Below are positions 59,952 to 64,000 of a stretch of 64,000 nt of DNA, in pieces. This DNA is from Gilliamella sp. wkB171 (GTDB lineage Bacteria; Pseudomonadota; Gammaproteobacteria; Enterobacterales; Orbaceae): positions 62,001 to 126,000 of the forward strand of contig NZ_LYST01000039.1 of assembly GCF_001693755.1 (NCBI RefSeq), given 5' to 3'. The position numbers and the translations under genes were made by a program. How positions within the stretch are numbered: position 1 is the stretch's first letter; each line of letters begins with the position of its first letter. The notes below the pieces were generated by a model. It saw only the letters and a list, made by a program, of their open reading frames with translations. It made no database searches and was not told where the DNA came from.

Positions 59952-60746
59952 TTAGTTACCATTAAATACGCTGGTTAAGCGTGATAAAAATGAGCGCTGT
60001 TCTTCTTTAGGCATGTTTTCAAGATTTGCTTGAATAAGTGTATCGGTTTTTTGTGTTTCATTAGTTAAGCCTAGTTCATTATAGGCATCGCGCATTAACA
60101 GTAGACCTTGTTTAGTTGAATCAGTATCTGGAAATAACGCAATCATTTGGCTAACACGATTAATAACCGCAACATAAGCACCGCGCTGAGTATAATATTC
60201 CGCTATTTTAAGTTGATATCTTGATAGTCTATTTTTCAAAAATACCAAACGTTTTTGTGCATCAGCGGCGTAAATACTGGTTGGAAAACTTGAAACCAGA
60301 TAAGTGAAATCTTTAAAAGCAGCGGTAGCAAAGTCAGGATCTCGGTCTGAACGATCAACATTGAACCAACCTTGGATCATATTGTTGTCTTGAGCCATAT
60401 TGGCTAAACCACGCATATAAATAACCCAATCAATATTAGGATGAGTAGGGTTTAATTTTAAAAATCGGTCAACCGACGCGATAACTAATGGGAAATTAGC
60501 AGATTTATAATAAGCATAAATTAAATCAAGTTGCACTTGTTGCGAATAAGGACCAAATGGATAATTTTTATCCATTGCCTCTAATATAGTGATACTGGAT
60601 TTTATGTTACCACTTTCTAGCTCGGTTTGAGCTTTGTTGTGGAGTTCTAATTCTGATACATTTTCAACATCAGGCTTTGTTGTTGTGCAACCAATTAACA
60701 TGCCACTTAAAGCAATTGCTAACAAAGAGTGTAAACGTAGTTTCAT
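59952..60746 (-). CDS. bamD: Outer-membrane protein assembly lipoprotein BamD
   Basis: An essential part of the BAM complex that inserts outer-membrane beta-barrels. The 264-residue lipoprotein has a signal peptide with lipobox LIGCTT and five tetratricopeptide-like repeats (AQTELESGNIKSSITILEAM, LDLIYAYYKSANFPLVIASVDRF). The conserved VIYMRGLANMAQD segment is present. It is divergent from rluD as in E. coli. Confidence 0.95.
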   Translation of the reverse strand: MKLRLHSLLAIALSGMLIGCTTTKPDVENVSELELHNKAQTELESGNIKSSITILEAMDKNYPFGPYSQQVQLDLIYAYYKSANFPLVIASVDRFLKLNPTHPNIDWVIYMRGLANMAQDNNMIQGWFNVDRSDRDPDFATAAFKDFTYLVSSFPTSIYAADAQKRLVFLKNRLSRYQLKIAEYYTQRGAYVAVINRVSQMIALFPDTDSTKQGLLLMRDAYNELGLTNETQKTDTLIQANLENMPKEEQRSFLSRLTSVFNGN

Positions 60747-60839
60747 TCAGTTCTCAATCCAAAATATAAATAAACATTAAAGTCTATGAATAGTATATAA
60801 TACTCTAAAACATATCAGCTTAAAATAGATAAATTACAT

Positions 60840-61814
60840 ATGCTCGAGTTAAAATTATCAACAGAAATAGAACAAACACAACTCGGAATGCGTTTAGATC
60901 AAGCGTTATCCGAGCTTTTTCCTGATTATTCACGTTCCAGAATAAAAGAGTGGATTGTGAATAATAAAGTGACAGTTAACGGTATTATTGTTAATAAGCC
61001 TAAAGAAAAAGTACTAGGCGGTGAAAAAATTACCATTAGTGCAGAAATTGAGCAAGAAACATATCATCAACCTGAAAATATAAAATTGAATATTGTTTAT
61101 GAAGATGATGATATTTTAGTTATTAATAAGCCGCGTGATTTAGTTGTCCATCCTGGTGCGGGCAATCCTAATGGCACCGTATTAAATGCATTACTTTATC
61201 ATTATCCAGAAATAGCACGAGTTCCGCGCGCCGGTATTGTCCATCGCTTAGATAAAGATACCACAGGTTTAATGGTTGTTGCCAAAACAATCATTGCACA
61301 AACACATTTAGTTGAATCGTTGCAATTACGTGAAATTACGCGGGAATATGAAGCCGTTGCCATGGGCATTATTACCGCAGGTGGGACAATTGATGAGCCG
61401 ATTACTCGTCATCCAACAAAACGAACACACATGGCGGTATTTCCAACTGGCAAACCCGCTGTTACACACTATCGGGTAATGGAAAAATATCGGCTCCATA
61501 CGCGTCTACGTTTAAGACTCGAGACAGGACGGACACACCAAATACGTGTGCATATGGCTCATATTGCTCATCCATTAGTTGGCGATCCTCTATATGGCGG
61601 ACGACCAAGACCACCAAAAGGTGCAAGCGAATCATTTATACAAACATTACGCGATTTTGATAGACAAGCCTTACATGCTGCTATGTTACGGTTATTTCAT
61701 CCTATTACTGGAGAGCAGATGGAATGGCATGCACCTATCCCAGAGGATATGCAAAAGTTAATTTTAGCGCTTCAAGAAGATACCCAACAACATAAAGATG
61801 AATTAGATTGGTGA
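60840..61814 (+). CDS. rluD: 23S rRNA pseudouridine(1911/1915/1917) synthase
   Basis: Modifies helix 69 of 23S rRNA, needed for normal ribosome assembly. The 324-residue protein has an N-terminal S4 RNA-binding domain (RLDQALSELFPDYSRSRIKEWI) and the catalytic aspartate in HRLDKDTTGLMVVAK. The C-terminal GRTHQIRVHMAHI motif is typical. pgeF follows within 10 bases. Confidence 0.97.
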   Translation: MLELKLSTEIEQTQLGMRLDQALSELFPDYSRSRIKEWIVNNKVTVNGIIVNKPKEKVLGGEKITISAEIEQETYHQPENIKLNIVYEDDDILVINKPRDLVVHPGAGNPNGTVLNALLYHYPEIARVPRAGIVHRLDKDTTGLMVVAKTIIAQTHLVESLQLREITREYEAVAMGIITAGGTIDEPITRHPTKRTHMAVFPTGKPAVTHYRVMEKYRLHTRLRLRLETGRTHQIRVHMAHIAHPLVGDPLYGGRPRPPKGASESFIQTLRDFDRQALHAAMLRLFHPITGEQMEWHAPIPEDMQKLILALQEDTQQHKDELDW

Positions 61815-61824
61815 GGTGAGCATC

Positions 61825-62598
61825 ATGATTAAATCGATTTCTCCTTATTGGCCAGCCCCGAAAAACATTCGGGCATTTACCACCACTCGAAAGGGTGGGG
61901 TAAGCCTAGCACCTTTTGAAAGTTTAAATTTGGGAAGTCGCACCGGTGATGATTTAGATCATGTTACGGAAAATTGTCGGCGATTAATTAAAGCAGAACA
62001 GATTCCCAGTGAACCTTATTGGTTAAATCAAACGCATAGTACAGTTGCACTAGATATTACTGAAGTTGAATTGCAACCTGCTATCGGCATTATTGCTAAT
62101 GATAGGTTTGAAGCTGATGCGTCGTATACTCGGCAAGCTAAGCAGGTAAGTGTGGTGTTGACAGCTGATTGTATGCCAGTACTGTTTTGCTCGGTTAATG
62201 GCGATGAAGTTGCAGCGGCTCATGCTGGTTGGCGTGGACTTTGCAATGGAATTTTAGAACAGACTATTAAAAAGTTTTCATGTCCTAAAAATCAGATCCT
62301 TACTTGGATGGGGCCTGCTATTAGTGCAAAAAAATTCGAAGTGGGTGGTGAAGTGAAAGCACAATTTGAAGCAATTGATCCTCAAGCTGAACAGGCTTTT
62401 ACATTGATTAACCAAACAGAACAAAAATACCTTGCGGACCTCTATTTAATCGCTAGACAAAGATTAACTGCTATGGGAATAAATAAGATTTTTGGTGGTA
62501 ATTTTTGCACTTTTACTGAACAGGATTTATTTTTCTCTTATCGTCGTGAAAACAGAACCGGTAGGATGGCATCGATGATTTGGTTTGAAAATCCATAA
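61825..62598 (+). CDS. pgeF: Peptidoglycan editing factor PgeF (YfiH family)
   Basis: A 257-residue laccase-domain protein. Members act on purine nucleosides and on misincorporated peptidoglycan precursors; the family was earlier annotated as polyphenol oxidase. Conserved metal-site segments are LNQTHSTV, TADCMPVLFC, AAHAGWRGLCNG and GNFCTFTE. The ATG at 61825 with GAGGTG upstream is preferred to a GTG at 61816. In E. coli clpB follows; here a decayed region does. Confidence 0.92.
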   Translation: MIKSISPYWPAPKNIRAFTTTRKGGVSLAPFESLNLGSRTGDDLDHVTENCRRLIKAEQIPSEPYWLNQTHSTVALDITEVELQPAIGIIANDRFEADASYTRQAKQVSVVLTADCMPVLFCSVNGDEVAAAHAGWRGLCNGILEQTIKKFSCPKNQILTWMGPAISAKKFEVGGEVKAQFEAIDPQAEQAFTLINQTEQKYLADLYLIARQRLTAMGINKIFGGNFCTFTEQDLFFSYRRENRTGRMASMIWFENP

Positions 62599-62639
62599 CC
62601 ATCCTATAATTTCAAAAGCGGTAATATTGTGAATAATTA

Positions 62640-63000
62640 TAATAATAAGGTATTAACCAGAATGATGAAATTTAATAATCCTCAGCCAAAAGCACGATAA
62701 CAATTACAACAGAATTTCGAATTTGAAGATGTTTTAATGATTACCGAAAGACCTGTTACTTTTAGCTTTTTTGAACAAGATTGGCGATGTGCATAAACTA
62801 ATTGCCTCCTTTTTTAAAATAGGATGATTCTTAGGGGGGGGACTCATTAGCGGCGATCTTTTTAGCGCATATAGCTAAGAAAATCATATATTGGATGAAA
62901 AAAGCGACAAAGTTTTAATAGAAAACTTTCTGACTCAGTCGTTATTCGTTGCGTGCAAGATGCATGAGATGATACAGAAATCTTTTGTAACAAAGCTTTA
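62640..63000 (+). pseudogene. Degenerate coding remnant (unidentified)
   Basis: The 467-base gap between pgeF and queE has no intact gene but shows protein-like stretches broken by stops in several frames. Examples are FEDVLMITERPVTFSFFEQD, NKIGDVHKLIASFFKIG and LDEKSDKVLIENFLTQSLF, with a G7 run at 62835-62841 between two of them. This looks like one gene broken by several frameshifts and stops. I cannot name the family. Confidence 0.35.
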
Positions 63001-63065
63001 AATCAATACTGAAAATTCAAACAATATTACATTAATTTAAATAATTTAAAAAAATAGCTCATTTA

Positions 63066-63680
63066 TCATTCGATATTCGCAAATTTATGGGTTTGAATGC
63101 TAAGTAACCATTTATTTTCCCTGCGCTGTTGATTTATTTTGCCGAGTAATTCAATGGTTTCAAACATGTTAAATTCACCATTTTTTTCACAAGGCGATAA
63201 AAAATAACGTTTGGCTTTGATATGTTTTTCCATGTAGCAGCAAAAAGGTAAAAATTCAGGGTGGTTTTCTGCCACAATTCGCACTTCATCTGCGGTGGAT
63301 TGAACAATTTTTTGATAGCGTGTTTGATAACAGAACTTCGGGCTTAAGGCAATATAATCGATTAATGAATCGACTTTACCTAAACCATTACTTTCAATTG
63401 CAATAAAATAATTAGCTTGCTTAAGTGGTGCTAACAATTCGGGTAATGCTTTTACCATTGTTGGTTCGCCACCAGTAATAATAATATTTTTACTTTGGTA
63501 ACTTTTTACTTTAGCTAATATGTCCGCTAACGTGTATCGTGTAAATTGACGGAAATTGGTATCACACCACTGGCAATTTAAATTGCAACCAGCAAAGCGA
63601 ATAAAAATAGCTGGCATGCCTGTATTATAACCTTCGCCCTGTAAAGATTCGAAGATTTCAACAATGCGAAACTCTGTCAT
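63066..63680 (-). CDS. queE: 7-carboxy-7-deazaguanine synthase
   Basis: Radical-SAM enzyme that forms the deazaguanine ring in queuosine synthesis. The 204-residue protein has the SAM cluster motif CNLNCQWCDTNF and the start EIFESLQGEGYNTGMPAIFIR. The IITGGEPTM glycine motif is also present. Its start overlaps the queD stop by 4 bases (ATGA), so the two are coupled. Its product feeds queC at 17.8 kb. Confidence 0.95.
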   Translation of the reverse strand: MTEFRIVEIFESLQGEGYNTGMPAIFIRFAGCNLNCQWCDTNFRQFTRYTLADILAKVKSYQSKNIIITGGEPTMVKALPELLAPLKQANYFIAIESNGLGKVDSLIDYIALSPKFCYQTRYQKIVQSTADEVRIVAENHPEFLPFCCYMEKHIKAKRYFLSPCEKNGEFNMFETIELLGKINQQRRENKWLLSIQTHKFANIE

Positions 63681-64000
63681 TTTTCGCTCCGATGATATTC
63701 ACAATAAGAAGTGGGTGTTTCCCACAATTTAATCATCGAAACGGGTAGGTATTGTGACAAACAATCAAAAATAAATTTACTCATTGCTTCGGCAGTGGTC
63801 CGACAAGGAAAAGCAAAAGTTTTTCGATTCATTTCGTGTAATAAAGCCGCGATGCGACACTCATTATCATTATTTTGATTATAAAGATAAGCGTGATCGA
63901 GTGGATCAACAATATGCTGTTTGACAATTGACTTTAGATCTGCGTAATCCATCACCATATCAGCACTTGAACCATCGGCAATAAGGTTACCACTAATCTC
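63677..64000 (-). CDS. queD: 6-carboxy-tetrahydropterin synthase, C-terminal part (5' end outside window)
   Basis: Converts 7,8-dihydroneopterin triphosphate to 6-carboxytetrahydropterin, the first dedicated step to preQ0. The frame stays open to the window edge, where it reads EISGNLIADGSSADMVMDYADLK, the usual middle of PTPS/QueD proteins. DPLDHAYLY carries a family DH motif. The C-terminal VSMIKLWETPTSYCEY holds the conserved glutamate. The apparent ATG at 63958 is internal. Confidence 0.92.
   Translation of the reverse strand, partial: EISGNLIADGSSADMVMDYADLKSIVKQHIVDPLDHAYLYNQNNDNECRIAALLHEMNRKTFAFPCRTTAEAMSKFIFDCLSQYLPVSMIKLWETPTSYCEYHRSEK

Overview
The window is an AT-rich gammaproteobacterial chromosome segment, almost fully coding. 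Protein similarity and gene order follow the Enterobacterales/Pasteurellales pattern: dapF-DUF484-xerC-yigB-uvrD, holD-rimI opposite rsmC, yihI-hemN, yfhM-pbpC-ndk, eptA-basR-basS, rplM-rpsI-sspA-sspB, ygiF-glnE, efpL opposite yeiW, leuS-lptE-holA-nadD, and bamD opposite rluD-pgeF. The low GC, compact spacing and these neighbourhoods fit Orbaceae (for example Gilliamella of bee guts). That placement is an inference, because there is no rRNA in the window.

Layout. 1-6.5 kb: lysine/peptidoglycan precursor genes (partial lysA, dapF), xerC, a HAD phosphatase and uvrD, which has a perfect-format LexA box. 6.5-9.8 kb (minus strand): cyaY, two unrecognised exported proteins, a thiamine pyrophosphokinase, rimI and holD. 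9.9-13.4 kb: rsmC, then an accessory island with a gene interrupted by ten AGCC repeats (a phase-variable exported protein, currently OFF) and a small RAYT-like transposase remnant beside a REP-like hairpin. 13.4-19.2 kb: hemN, yihI, coaA, a DUF1090 protein, and a preQ1 operon (queF-queC-yhhQ) behind a type-I preQ1 riboswitch. 19.5-27.4 kb: bacterial alpha-2-macroglobulin, PBP1C and ndk. 27.6-30 kb: an amino-acid ABC importer without an ATPase. 30-34.9 kb: PAP2 phosphatase, eptA, basRS and yrbL, an envelope-charge/polymyxin-response cluster. 35-37.4 kb: rplM-rpsI with a leader hairpin, and sspAB. 37.6-41.2 kb: a Fur-boxed heterodimeric ABC transporter. 41.3-46.1 kb: CYTH triphosphatase, an unknown membrane protein and glnE. 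46.3-50.7 kb: a LacI-type regulator fused to a sugar-binding-protein-like domain, facing a PhnP-like hydrolase/nucleoside-permease operon that carries a perfect LacI-type palindrome in its promoter region. 50.9-62.6 kb: ttcA, efpL, yeiW, lysP, infA, nadD-holA-lptE-leuS, bamD, rluD-pgeF. 62.6-64 kb: a decayed region, then queE and partial queD.

How parts connect. queD/queE at the right edge make the precursor that queC/queF convert to preQ1, which the riboswitch senses. EptA, BasRS, YrbL and possibly the PAP2 enzyme act on envelope charge and antimicrobial-peptide response. The strongest discovery leads are the tetranucleotide ON/OFF switch at 11.3 kb, the LacI/solute-binding chimera at 46.3 kb with a candidate operator at 50.67 kb, and the Fur-controlled ABC pair.
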